Source of the DNA: Ectothiorhodospiraceae bacterium
Lineage (GTDB): Bacteria > Pseudomonadota > Gammaproteobacteria > HK1
DNA length: 64,000 bases
Direction: 5' to 3'
NCBI GenBank assembly: GCA_024234875.1
Contig: JACKNM010000005.1
Coordinates: 310,001-374,000 of the forward strand
Shown here: positions 23,969 to 32,381 of the stretch, in pieces
How positions within the stretch are numbered: position 1 is the first letter of the stretch
Layout of the letters: every line of letters begins with the position of its first letter
Translations under genes and position numbers: made by a program
Notes under the pieces: generated by a model
Told to the model about the DNA's origin: nothing
Database searches by the model: none
Seen by the model: only the letters and a program-made list of their open reading frames with translations

Positions 23969-25111
23969 ATGCCACGTCGTGCGAGATCGGCGCGTTTCGC
24001 GCTCGGTGTGTGCCTGGTGGCCGCGATCGCGGCCGGTGGGCCGCTCGTGGCGGCCGAGGAGCGCGGCCTGCGCGACGCGATGCAGCTCATCTTCGAGCGC
24101 ATGCGGGAGCTGGTGAGTCTGGCCGCGGTTCCGGAGCGGTTCGGCGCGAGCGACAACGCCACCACCGTGATCGAGGCGCTGCGCGAGATCGGCGACCAGG
24201 CCGCCATGGTCTCCGAGCACGCGGGCACCGACGTCGGCTCGGGCTTCCTGGCCAGCTCGCTCGACCGCTACACCGGCTGGGCGCTGCGCAACTACGAGTG
24301 GGGTCAGATCCCGGCGGCGCGCTCGCTGGTGCTGGAGGCGGTGGAGGTGTGCATCGCCTGCCATACCCGGTTGCCGAGCGGCGACTCTCCGGTCGCGGAG
24401 GACTTCGTCGCCTCCGACACTCTGGCCAGGATGGCACCGCGCGAGCGCGCGCGCCTGCTGGCTGCCACCCGTCGCTTCGACGATGCGATGACCACCCTCG
24501 AGTCCGAGCTGACTGCACCGTCGACGTCGCCCGCGAGCCGGGTCGAGCTGATGCGCGAGTACCTGCTGGTCGCGGTGCGCGTGCGCGGCGAGCTCGGCCG
24601 CGCCGCGAGTACCCTGCGCGCCGCGCGCGATGCCGGCGAGTTGCCGGAAGCGAGCCGGACCGCGGTCAGTGCCTGGGTCGCCGACCTCGACGAGATCGGT
24701 CGTCACCCGATCCCCGAGGACGACGTGCTGTACTCGCGGTGGCTGCTGCAGGGCTCGGCCGCCGACCCGCTGTCCGACGACCACTCCGATCTGGTGCGGG
24801 CGCTGGCGGCGTCGGCGGTGCTGAATCGTTTCCTCGAGCGCGAGAAACCCGACGGCGAGCGACTGGCCGAGGCCTATCTCCTGCTCGGCCTCGCGGAGGC
24901 ACGAATCGACGAGCCGGCGGGCCTGCCGGAAGCGGAGCTCTATCTGGAGAGCGCGATCCTCGGCGCTCCGGGAACCCCGATCGCGAAGGTCGCGTTCGCC
25001 TTGCTCTCGAAGAAGGTGCGGCGCGGCTTCGAGTCCGGCCCCGAGGGCAAGATGCCCGAGGAGGTGATGCGCCACCTCGCGGCACTGGAGGCCCGCAGCC
25101 GCGGCGAGTAG
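23969..25111 (+). CDS. secreted protein with one c-type haem motif
   Basis: 380 residues. A signal peptide (ARFALGVCLVAAIAAGGPLVAAEE) directs it to the periplasm. One CxxCH motif, CIACH (Cys128, Cys131, His132), could bind haem c covalently. The rest is mostly alpha-helical and rich in Ala, Glu and Leu, with a TPR-like ending. I do not recognise a named family. ATG at 23969 follows CAGGAGA; the upstream in-frame start overlaps the PrpD-type gene. It follows that gene by 70 bp and may share its transcript, but a functional link is not obvious. Confidence 0.7.
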   Translation: MPRRARSARFALGVCLVAAIAAGGPLVAAEERGLRDAMQLIFERMRELVSLAAVPERFGASDNATTVIEALREIGDQAAMVSEHAGTDVGSGFLASSLDRYTGWALRNYEWGQIPAARSLVLEAVEVCIACHTRLPSGDSPVAEDFVASDTLARMAPRERARLLAATRRFDDAMTTLESELTAPSTSPASRVELMREYLLVAVRVRGELGRAASTLRAARDAGELPEASRTAVSAWVADLDEIGRHPIPEDDVLYSRWLLQGSAADPLSDDHSDLVRALAASAVLNRFLEREKPDGERLAEAYLLLGLAEARIDEPAGLPEAELYLESAILGAPGTPIAKVAFALLSKKVRRGFESGPEGKMPEEVMRHLAALEARSRGE

Positions 25112-25130
25112 GGCGGCCCCCGTGGCGCTC

Positions 25131-25601
25131 TCAGTCGCGCGCGATGGCCGCGAAGCGCCCCTCGGTCAGCGCCCGCAGGTCGGCCGGTGCGAGCGCGATC
25201 TCGAGCCCGCGGCGTCCGGCGCTCACGAAGATGCGATCGTGCGCCTCGGCGGAGGTGTCGATGAGCGTCGGTAGCCTGCGCTTCTGCCCCAACGGGCTGA
25301 TGCCGCCGACCACGTAACCGGTCGCGCGCTCGGCGTCGCGCGGCTCGGCCATCACCGCCCGCTTGGCGCCGGCGGCGCTGGCGAGCGCCTTCAGGTCGAG
25401 ACGCATCGCCACCGGCACCACCGCCACCACCAGTCGTCCGTCGTCGAGCCGCGCGAGCAGGGTCTTCAGCACCCGCTCGGGCGGTTGGCCGGTCGCCTGC
25501 GCCGCCTCCAGCCCGTAGGACCTCGCGCGCGGGTCGTGCGCGTACTCGACGACCTGGTGGGGGACGCCCGCGGCCTCGGCGGCGCGAATCGCGGGGGTCA
25601 T
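25131..25601 (-). CDS. ybaK: YbaK/EbsC family aminoacyl-tRNA deacylase
   Basis: 156 residues, the whole INS-domain fold. HQVVEYAHDP near the start, VLKTLLAR, and GYVVGGISPLGQKRRLPTLID are the conserved segments of Cys-tRNA(Pro)/Cys-tRNA deacylases. These proteins hydrolyse mischarged aminoacyl-tRNA in trans and so protect translation accuracy. It is a stand-alone gene converging on the haem-motif protein and divergent from bcp. Confidence 0.9.
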   Translation of the reverse strand: MTPAIRAAEAAGVPHQVVEYAHDPRARSYGLEAAQATGQPPERVLKTLLARLDDGRLVVAVVPVAMRLDLKALASAAGAKRAVMAEPRDAERATGYVVGGISPLGQKRRLPTLIDTSAEAHDRIFVSAGRRGLEIALAPADLRALTEGRFAAIARD

Positions 25602-25762
25602 GGGAATACCCCCAGCCGGTGAGGCCGCTGCCGGGCGCGGCGGTGGCCACGACCGGCGCTGCGAAGGTAGATTACCGGCTCACCGGGCCGTGGGCCGTGG
25701 GCTCGCGGTGGCGAGCGCGGGCGCCCCGTGGCGCGCTCGGACCGAACCGAAAGGAGGATTCG

Positions 25763-26230
25763 ATGGCGATCGAGGAGGGCAAGGCAGCGCCCGCGTTCAC
25801 GCTGGCCGATGCCAGTGGCAAGAAGGTCTCGCTCCGCGACTTCGCGGGCAAGAACGTCGTCGTCTACTTCTACCCGCGAGACGACACGCCGGGGTGCACC
25901 AAGGAGGCCTGTGGCTTTCGAGATCTCTGGGACGAGATCGTCGCGCTCGACACCGTGGTCATCGGCATCTCGCCCGACAGCGCGGTGGCGCACCAGAAAT
26001 TCATCGCCAAGTACGGGCTGCCCTTCACCCTGCTCTCGGATCCCGATCGCGCGGTGATGGAGGCCTACGGCGCGTTCGGCGAGAAGATGATGTACGGCAA
26101 GAAGACGACCGGCGTCATCCGCTCGACGGTGCTGGTGGGGCCCGACGGCAAGGTCCGCAAGCACTGGGCCCGGGTGGCGAAGGCCGCGGACCATCCGGCC
26201 AAGGTGTTGGAGGCGCTGCGCGCCGGCTGA
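25763..26230 (+). CDS. bcp: thioredoxin-dependent peroxiredoxin (Bcp/PrxQ)
   Basis: 155 residues. The peroxidatic Cys45 lies in YPRDDTPGCTKEACGFRD, with the resolving Cys50 five residues on, the atypical 2-Cys PrxQ pattern. KKTTGVIRSTVLVGPDGKV is also typical. AAAGGAGG seven bases before ATG 25763 fixes the start. It reduces hydrogen peroxide and organic hydroperoxides in the cytoplasm using thioredoxin. Confidence 0.95.
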   Translation: MAIEEGKAAPAFTLADASGKKVSLRDFAGKNVVVYFYPRDDTPGCTKEACGFRDLWDEIVALDTVVIGISPDSAVAHQKFIAKYGLPFTLLSDPDRAVMEAYGAFGEKMMYGKKTTGVIRSTVLVGPDGKVRKHWARVAKAADHPAKVLEALRAG

Positions 26231-26316
26231 TGGCGAGGTCGGCCGAGGTGGCTGGCCGCGGGAGGTGCCGACGGATGGCCCTCGCCCGCCGGCTTGCGCG
26301 GCGCGTCGCCGGCCGG

Positions 26317-27117
26317 TCAACGCCCGCGCCATACCGGCCTGCGCTTGGCGATGAAGGCGTCGATGCCCTCGGCGGCGTCCTCGGCCATCATGTTGCAGGC
26401 CATCACCTCGCCCGCGTAGCGGTAGGCCTCGGCCAGGGGTTGCTCGAGCTGCCGATAGAACATGCGCTTCCCGGTCTCGACCGCGACCGGCGACTTGGCG
26501 CGAATCGCGCTCGCGAGGCTCGCGACCTCGGCGTCCAACGCCTCGGGTGCCACGACCCGATTGACCAGGCCCTGCTCGCGTGCGGTCTCGGCATCGACGA
26601 AGCCGCCGGTCATCAGCATCTCGAACGCGCGCTTGCGCGAGACATTGCGCGACAGCGCGACGCTCGGGGTGCTGCAGAACAGCCCGACGTCGATCCCCGA
26701 GACCGCGAAGCGGGCCTCGCTCGAGGCCACCGCCAGATCGCAGGTGGCGACGAGCTGGCACCCTGCCGCGGTGGCGATGCCGTGGACGCGGGCGATGACC
26801 GGCTTGGGCAGCGCGACGATCGCCTGCATCGTGCGGCTGCAGCGCGCGAACAGCGCGCGGTAGTAGTCTGCGCTCGGGTGAGCGCGCATCTCCTTCAAAT
26901 CGTGGCCGGCGCAGAACGCCCGGCCGGCGCCGGCGATGACCACCACGCGCACCGCCGGCTCGTCGGCGAGCGCGAGCAGCGCCTGCTCCAGCGCATCGAG
27001 GAGGGACTCGCTCAGCGCGTTGAACTGGCCCGGGCGGTTCAGGGTCAGGGTGCAGACCTGGTCCGCGTCCTCGCGCAGTAGCGGTGGCGCGATCGCGTCC
27101 GGGGCGGTGCTCGACAT
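26317..27117 (-). CDS. crotonase-family protein lacking both hydratase glutamates (ECHDC3-like)
   Basis: 266 residues with the complete crotonase fold: GRAFCAGHDLKEMRAH (66-80) for the oxyanion hole and KPVIARVHGIATAAGC. The two positions that carry the catalytic glutamates of enoyl-CoA hydratase hold Gln121 (AAGCQLVATCD) and Gly141 (VSGIDVG), so hydration is unlikely. This matches ECHDC3-like members. ATG at 27115-27117 follows GGAGAG; the frame upstream overlaps the divergent thioesterase. Possible roles are another CoA-ester reaction or binding; unknown. Confidence 0.87.
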   Translation of the reverse strand: MSSTAPDAIAPPLLREDADQVCTLTLNRPGQFNALSESLLDALEQALLALADEPAVRVVVIAGAGRAFCAGHDLKEMRAHPSADYYRALFARCSRTMQAIVALPKPVIARVHGIATAAGCQLVATCDLAVASSEARFAVSGIDVGLFCSTPSVALSRNVSRKRAFEMLMTGGFVDAETAREQGLVNRVVAPEALDAEVASLASAIRAKSPVAVETGKRMFYRQLEQPLAEAYRYAGEVMACNMMAEDAAEGIDAFIAKRRPVWRGR

Positions 27118-27201
27118 GGCGTTCTCTCCGCGGGCGTTCGGCGGTCGGGCGATCGATTCTGGCCGAGCCGCCCGGGTGCGGCAACACGAGGGGAAGCGGC
27201 G

Positions 27202-27660
27202 ATGAACGCGGGCGGCGCGGTGACGGCACGAATCACGGCCGAGGAGTTGCAGGCGCTGGCGCGGGACGCGGTGCCGATTGCCGGCGCGATGGGCATGCGC
27301 GTCGAGGCGGTGTCGGCCGGCGACGTCCTGATCCGGGTCCCCTACCGGGCGGAGTTCGTGCGCCCGGGCGGGACGGTTGCCGGTCCGGTCCTGATGGCGG
27401 CGGCGGACTTCGCGATGTGGGGTGTGGTGCTGAGCCTGGTGGGGCGGGTCGAGCTGGCGGTGACGACCAACCTCAACATCAATTTCCTGCGACGCCCGGC
27501 GCCCGAGGACGTGCTCGCACGCGGCCGCATCCTGAAGCTCGGCCAGCGCCTCGCGGTGGGCGAGGTGTCGCTGCACGGCGCCGAGGAGTCGCCCGACTCG
27601 CTGGTGGCGCATGTCACCTGCACATACTCCATCCCGCCGCGCGGCACCGGCGGCACCTGA
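27202..27660 (+). CDS. PaaI-family hot-dog thioesterase
   Basis: 152 residues, one hot-dog domain. MGMRVEAVSAGDVLIRVPYR, PGGTVAGPVLMAAADFAMWGVV and TNLNINFLRRP follow the PaaI/YigI pattern, with the aspartate of AAADFAMW at the catalytic region. ATG follows GAGGGGAAGC. It probably hydrolyses a medium-chain or aryl acyl-CoA. It is divergent from the crotonase-like gene and precedes the second PHA synthase by 160 bp. Confidence 0.85.
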   Translation: MNAGGAVTARITAEELQALARDAVPIAGAMGMRVEAVSAGDVLIRVPYRAEFVRPGGTVAGPVLMAAADFAMWGVVLSLVGRVELAVTTNLNINFLRRPAPEDVLARGRILKLGQRLAVGEVSLHGAEESPDSLVAHVTCTYSIPPRGTGGT

Positions 27661-27719
27661 GCCCACCGGGGTCGTGGGGCAGCGGGTGGAGAATCCGAGG
27701 CGGCCGGCGACGGGGTCGG

Positions 27720-27748
27720 TTGTGTCCGCTGCTCGGAGCCGGTAGGCT
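27720..27748 (+). promoter_or_regulatory. promoter of the second PHA synthase gene
   Basis: -35 TTGTGT (27720-27725), 17-bp spacer, -10 TAGGCT (27743-27748). The layout matches the first phaC promoter (TTGTGG, 17 bp, TATATT), and the conserved box follows 6 bp later. Confidence 0.5.
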
Positions 27749-27754
27749 CCGTCC

Positions 27755-27768
27755 TTTGTTGCGGCGCA
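27755..27768 (-). promoter_or_regulatory. putative PhaR-type operator, second PHA synthase
   Basis: The reverse strand reads TGCGCCGCAACAAA, 13 of 14 identical to the box at 14086-14099. It covers the expected transcription start of the promoter at 27720-27748 and lies 52 bp before the ATG. Confidence 0.6.
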
Positions 27769-27820
27769 GCAATCGCGTGCCGCGCCTTGTGTCGCCCCCA
27801 CCCTTCAGCGAGGAAGCACC

Positions 27821-29635
27821 ATGACCGAGCCGTCGTCCGCGTCCGAGCCCCGGCTTCCCGACCCGACCGAGCTCGGCAAGACCATGGCCGAGATCGCGGC
27901 GCGGTCGCAGCGCCTGGTCAAGGAGTTCCTGGAGCGTCAGGCGCAGTCGCCGGGCGCGGAGCTGCCCTACAACGTGCTCGACCCGACGGTCATCGGGCAC
28001 GCCTTCGGCGAGCTCGCGGCGCGCCTGGCAGCCGATCCCTCGCGCCTGCTGGAGGCGCAGATGGCGTTGTGGCAGGACTACGCCAGGCTCTGGCAGTCCA
28101 CGACCCAGCGCATGCTCGGGCAGGTGACGGAGCCGGTGGTGGCGCCGTCGGCCGGGGATCGCCGGTTCAAGGACGACGAGTGGAGCCAGAACCCGGTGTT
28201 CGACTACGTGAAGCAGTCGTACCTGCTCGCCTCGCGCTACCTGCTCGACTGCGTGCAGCGCGCGGACGGTCTGGATCCGCACACCGCGGAGAAGGTCGAC
28301 TTCTACACCCGGCAGTTCGTCGACGCGATGGCGCCGACCAACTTCGCGATGTCGAACCCGCAGGTGCTCCGGCGCACCGCCGAGACCGGTGGCGAGAACT
28401 TGCTGAACGGCCTGGCCAACCTGCTCGACGATCTCGAGCGCGGCAAGGGGCGGTTGCGAATCAAGATGACCGACCTCGAGCGCTTCGAGCTCGGTACCAA
28501 CGTCGCGGTCACCCCGGGCAGCGTGGTGTTCCAGAACGACCTCGTGCAGCTCCTGCATTACGCGCCGTCGACGCCCACCCAGCACAAGCGCCCGCTGCTC
28601 GTCATTCCGCCGTGGATCAACAAGTTCTACATCCTCGATCTCCGCCCGAAGAACTCCTTCATCCGCTGGGCGGTGGAGCAGGGCCACTCGGTGTTCGTGG
28701 TCTCGTGGGTGAACCCGGACGCGCGGCTCGCCGACAAGACCTTCGACGACTACCTGCGCGAGGGGCCGCTCGCGGCCCTCGACGCGATCGAGCAGGCGAC
28801 CGGTGAGCGCGAGATCAACGTCATCGGCTACTGCCTCGGCGGAACGTTGCTCGCCTGCACGTTGGCCTACCTGGCCGCGAAGGGCGAGGCGAAGCGCATC
28901 AAGAGTGCGACGTTCTTCACCACCATGGTCGACTTCTCAGAGCCGGGCGAGCTCGGGGTGTTCATCGACGAGGAGCAGCTCCACCTGATGGAGGAGCACA
29001 TGGACAAGACGGGCTACTTCGAGGGCTCGTCGATGGCCGAGGCGTTCAACCTGCTGCGCGCCAACGACCTCATCTGGAGCTTCGTCGTCAACAACTACCT
29101 GCTCGGGCAGGATCCGTTCCCGTTCGACCTGCTCTACTGGAACTCCGATTCCACCCGCATGCCGCGCGCGATGCACTCGTTCTACCTGCGCTCGATGTAC
29201 CAGAAGAACCTGCTCGTGCAGCCGGGGGCAATCACCCTCGACGGCGTGCCGATCGATCTGGGCAAGGTCCGCACGCCCGTCTACATCCTGTCGACCCGTG
29301 AGGATCACATCGCGCCGTGGTCGTCGACCTACCGCGCGACCCAGCTCTACAAGGGGACGCGGCGGTTCGTGCTCGGCATGTCGGGGCACATCGCCGGGGT
29401 GATCAACCCGCCGTCGGCCGGCAAGTACGGTTACTACACCGGCAGCGAGCTCCCGGAGGACCCGCAGGCCTGGCTCGCCGGCGCCGAGGCCCACGAGGGC
29501 TCGTGGTGGACCGACTGGGCGAGCTGGGTCGCACGCCACGCCGGCAAGCAGGTGCCGAGCCGGGTTCCCGGCGAGGGTGGCCTGCCGGCGCTCGAGGACG
29601 CGCCCGGGTCGTACGTGAAGGTCCGCGCCGACTGA
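27821..29635 (+). CDS. phaC: class I poly(3-hydroxyalkanoate) synthase, second copy
   Basis: 604 residues. The box GYCLGG places the nucleophile at Cys338; STREDHIAPWS and GMSGHIAGVINPP hold the aspartate and histidine. It is clearly homologous to the product at 14124 along the whole length but differs most in the first 120 residues, and it lacks the Gly/Asn/Lys run. This divergence points to old paralogy or separate acquisition rather than recent duplication. The second enzyme may differ in monomer preference or timing. Confidence 0.95.
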   Translation: MTEPSSASEPRLPDPTELGKTMAEIAARSQRLVKEFLERQAQSPGAELPYNVLDPTVIGHAFGELAARLAADPSRLLEAQMALWQDYARLWQSTTQRMLGQVTEPVVAPSAGDRRFKDDEWSQNPVFDYVKQSYLLASRYLLDCVQRADGLDPHTAEKVDFYTRQFVDAMAPTNFAMSNPQVLRRTAETGGENLLNGLANLLDDLERGKGRLRIKMTDLERFELGTNVAVTPGSVVFQNDLVQLLHYAPSTPTQHKRPLLVIPPWINKFYILDLRPKNSFIRWAVEQGHSVFVVSWVNPDARLADKTFDDYLREGPLAALDAIEQATGEREINVIGYCLGGTLLACTLAYLAAKGEAKRIKSATFFTTMVDFSEPGELGVFIDEEQLHLMEEHMDKTGYFEGSSMAEAFNLLRANDLIWSFVVNNYLLGQDPFPFDLLYWNSDSTRMPRAMHSFYLRSMYQKNLLVQPGAITLDGVPIDLGKVRTPVYILSTREDHIAPWSSTYRATQLYKGTRRFVLGMSGHIAGVINPPSAGKYGYYTGSELPEDPQAWLAGAEAHEGSWWTDWASWVARHAGKQVPSRVPGEGGLPALEDAPGSYVKVRAD

Positions 29636-29724
29636 GCGTCTCGCGGTCGCGCGCTCGGCGCCCAGGTATCGTCCAGCCAGTCGTCGGGCCGCCCTGGTCG
29701 CGGCGCGGTGGGAGGGGAGAGGCA

Positions 29725-30156
29725 ATGTCCGCGATTACCGTTCGTGGTATCGACCACCTGGTGCTGCGCACGGCGCAGGTCGACACGCTGCGCAGATTCT
29801 ACGGCGAGGTGCTCGGCTGTCACCTGGAACGCGCGCAGGAGGCGCTCGGGCTGTACCAGCTCCGCGCCGGGTCCGCCCTCATCGACCTCGTGGACGTGAA
29901 CGGCCAGCTCGGGCGCGCCGGCGGCCCCGCACCCGGTGAGCAGGCGCGTAATCTCGACCACTTCTGTCTGCGCGTCGACCCGTTCGACGAGGCGGCGATC
30001 CGCGCCCATCTCACGGCGCACGGCGTGGACGCCCCGGAGACCGCCCGCCGCTACGGCGCCGAGGGCTCGGGCCCGTCGATCTACATCGCCGATCCCGACG
30101 GCAACGTGGTCGAGCTCAAGGGCCCGCCGGACCGCGTCGTCCCCGCGGCGGGTTGA
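29725..30156 (+). CDS. VOC (glyoxalase/extradiol dioxygenase-like) protein
   Basis: 143 residues, one paired beta-alpha-beta-beta-beta module. IDHLVLRTAQVDTLRRFYGEVLG opens it and LDHFCLRVDPFD and DPDGNVVELKGP close it; the histidines of IDH and LDH and the glutamate of VELKG are the usual metal ligands. GGGAGGGGAGAG precedes the ATG. VOC proteins include glyoxalases, epimerases and resistance proteins; no substrate can be inferred here. Confidence 0.85.
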   Translation: MSAITVRGIDHLVLRTAQVDTLRRFYGEVLGCHLERAQEALGLYQLRAGSALIDLVDVNGQLGRAGGPAPGEQARNLDHFCLRVDPFDEAAIRAHLTAHGVDAPETARRYGAEGSGPSIYIADPDGNVVELKGPPDRVVPAAG

Positions 30157-30186
30157 GCGCGGTCCGCGGCGCGGCGGCTTCGCGGC

Positions 30187-30215
30187 AACGGCCGGGGCGC
30201 GCGCGGCGGGCCGTT
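30187..30215. terminator. hairpin between convergent genes
   Basis: AACGGCC (30187-30193) and GGCCGTT (30209-30215) form a 7-bp stem with a 15-nt GC-rich loop between the VOC gene and the convergent CAP-domain gene. Confidence 0.4.
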
Positions 30216-30228
30216 CCGAGCGCGGTGG

Positions 30229-32190
30229 CTACTCGAGGACGATGTCCATGATGAGTGGGAGCAGCCGCAGCAGCGCCTCGTTCCCGGTGCCGCCGGCCCC
30301 GCCGGGGTCCCCGCCGCCCGCGCCCCCGCAGGCCCGCTCGTCGCCGCTGACCGTGAGCGTGTGGGCCGGGCCCCAGGCGAGGGCCGGGTGGCCGGTCCAC
30401 CCGACGGCGCGGGCCTGGAGCAGGAACGCCGCGGCGGACGGCGAGCAGAAGTCCACGCTCGTCGTGTCACTGGCGAGTGCGGAGACCCCGGCCGCGGTGA
30501 TCGCCGGCAGGGCGACCAGCTCGATCGCGTCGACGAACCATCCGGTGCGCTCGTCGACCTGCGGGAAGTAGCTGCCCGCGGCGGTGTAGAGGAAACGCAC
30601 CCGGAGCGCCTTGCCGGCGTAGGCGGCGAGGTCGACCTCGACCTCACGAAAGCTCGTCTCCCCGGGGAAGCCGTTGCCGGTCTGGGTGAGGACGTCGACC
30701 CACTGCACGCCCTCGTCGATGCTGACCTGGACGTGGGCGCGCTGGCCGCTGGTCGCGGTGGCCAGGCGGCTGCGCAACCGCAGGCGGCTCTCGCCGCTGG
30801 CGAGGAACTCGCCGTCGAGCTCGAACCACTGGTCGTGGGGCTCGGGATGGGCGAGGTGGTAGGCGTGGGTTCCGACGGCGGCCGCGAGGTCGCTCGCCAG
30901 GGCGTAGGCGGCGAGGGTGCCGTCGACGACGCCGCTCGTTCCCTGCTCGGCGCCGAGCGGGGCCGGTGGCGGGATCAGCGTGGCCTGGCGGAGCTCGTGG
31001 CTCGCCGCGAACGAGATCGGATCGAGCGTGAGCCGGGTCGTCTCGCCGGTGGCGAGCGTCGCCGCGCCGGTGAGGGTGGGGACCTCGGCGCCGGCGGCCG
31101 CGACCGCCGGGTCGAAGACCGTCACCGCGTAGGTGAAGGTGCGCGCCACGCCGCCGACCATCACGCCGTCCACCGTCACCGCGTAGGTGGTGTCGTCACC
31201 CGGCGCCGGCCACTTGCCATCGACCAGACCGACCGCCGGCGTCCACACGATGGTGTTCTCGCCGAGCCCGCCGAAGCCGCTCGCGCGGTGCTCCACCGCG
31301 GTCTCGATCGGGGTGCCCCCGGTGCTCATGGTGACGGTCGCGCCGCTGAAGTCCGCGCTCGGATACGACAGCGACCAGCGCGCGTAGACGACCGGGTAGG
31401 GCACGTGGCCGGGCGGTGGCCAGGCGACGAAGTCGTCGCGCACGGCCGGGCGCGGGTCGGAGAAGTTGCCGTCGAACACCCACAGCGCGTTGGCCTCGGA
31501 GCCGGTCCCGGGCGGTGGATCGACGTCGCCGGTGCCCATGACGCGGGTCTGCGGATACAGAATCCAGCGTCGGTGACCGACGCGCGCGTTGCTCGCGCCC
31601 GCATCACGCATCTGCCCGGCCACCGCGTCGGGACCGAAGTGGCCGAGGCTCAGGTTCGACGACCCCGCCGCCTCGTCGCCGGACGCCGACCAGCAGCTCC
31701 AGGTGCTGGGTGGGTCGTGGCTGAGCGCGCCGTTGGCGGCCATGATGAGCGCCGCGGCCTGGGCCTTGGCGTTGAAGGTCGGGTCGAGGGTCACGTCGGC
31801 GGGTACGCCGGCCATGGCCCGGAAGTAGTTCACGCGGTCGCGGACCCGGTCCTTGAACGCCGTACTGGTGTCCCCGGCGTCGCACCCGGCGACGTTCCCG
31901 CTCCACTGCGGGTCGATGGTGGCGCTGCCGAGGAACAGGCTCGCGTAGAACGCGCGCGACTGCTCGCGGCTGTCGAGGTCGACGGTGAGCCCGCCGCGGG
32001 TCTCGGACTTCGGGCGCCCCTGCACTTTCGGGGGCTGGTCGAGCCGCAGCACCGGCGGGTCGCCGAGCCGCTCGGGGCTCGCCGCCACCGGGGCGGGCTC
32101 GGCTGCGTGCACCATGGCCACCCACGCGATGGCGGCGGCGCTGGCCGCGAGGCGTGGCGCCGCGCGACGGGGGGCGGTCGGTACTGTCAT
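30229..32190 (-). CDS. secreted CAP-domain (SCP-like) protein
   Basis: 653 residues. A signal peptide (to about AMVHAAEP) is followed by a CAP-like domain at about 108-220: FKDRVRDRVNYFRAMAG, NGALSHDPP (His158) and VGHRRWILYP (His206). Downstream, beta-rich segments suggest a galactose-binding-like module and a further surface domain (FELDGEFLASGESRLRLRSR). The last residues are odd: a Gly-rich linker (CGGAGGGDPGGAGGTG) and a hydrophobic tail, NEALLRLLPLIMDIVLE. This could be a sorting or retention signal, but I know no matching family. The role of bacterial CAP proteins is largely unknown. Confidence 0.78.
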   Translation of the reverse strand: MTVPTAPRRAAPRLAASAAAIAWVAMVHAAEPAPVAASPERLGDPPVLRLDQPPKVQGRPKSETRGGLTVDLDSREQSRAFYASLFLGSATIDPQWSGNVAGCDAGDTSTAFKDRVRDRVNYFRAMAGVPADVTLDPTFNAKAQAAALIMAANGALSHDPPSTWSCWSASGDEAAGSSNLSLGHFGPDAVAGQMRDAGASNARVGHRRWILYPQTRVMGTGDVDPPPGTGSEANALWVFDGNFSDPRPAVRDDFVAWPPPGHVPYPVVYARWSLSYPSADFSGATVTMSTGGTPIETAVEHRASGFGGLGENTIVWTPAVGLVDGKWPAPGDDTTYAVTVDGVMVGGVARTFTYAVTVFDPAVAAAGAEVPTLTGAATLATGETTRLTLDPISFAASHELRQATLIPPPAPLGAEQGTSGVVDGTLAAYALASDLAAAVGTHAYHLAHPEPHDQWFELDGEFLASGESRLRLRSRLATATSGQRAHVQVSIDEGVQWVDVLTQTGNGFPGETSFREVEVDLAAYAGKALRVRFLYTAAGSYFPQVDERTGWFVDAIELVALPAITAAGVSALASDTTSVDFCSPSAAAFLLQARAVGWTGHPALAWGPAHTLTVSGDERACGGAGGGDPGGAGGTGNEALLRLLPLIMDIVLE

Positions 32191-32381
32191 TCGGCTCGCT
32201 CTGGCTACCGGCGGCGAAGGCCCCGCGCCACCGCAATCGGCCGGCGGCGACCGAACTTTACTGGTGGGCGCCGCGAGGCCTCGGCCGTCACCCGCCGCTG
32301 GTGCCAGCGGGCGAGGTTGCCGGCGGGCCGGGGAGCGCCGATCATGCGCGCCCTTCGTCGTCCTCAGTCTGGAGACCCGTG

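Noticed and set aside
28937..29725. Reverse-strand frame at the end of the second phaC
   Set aside because: Antisense to a conserved coding region, no motifs.
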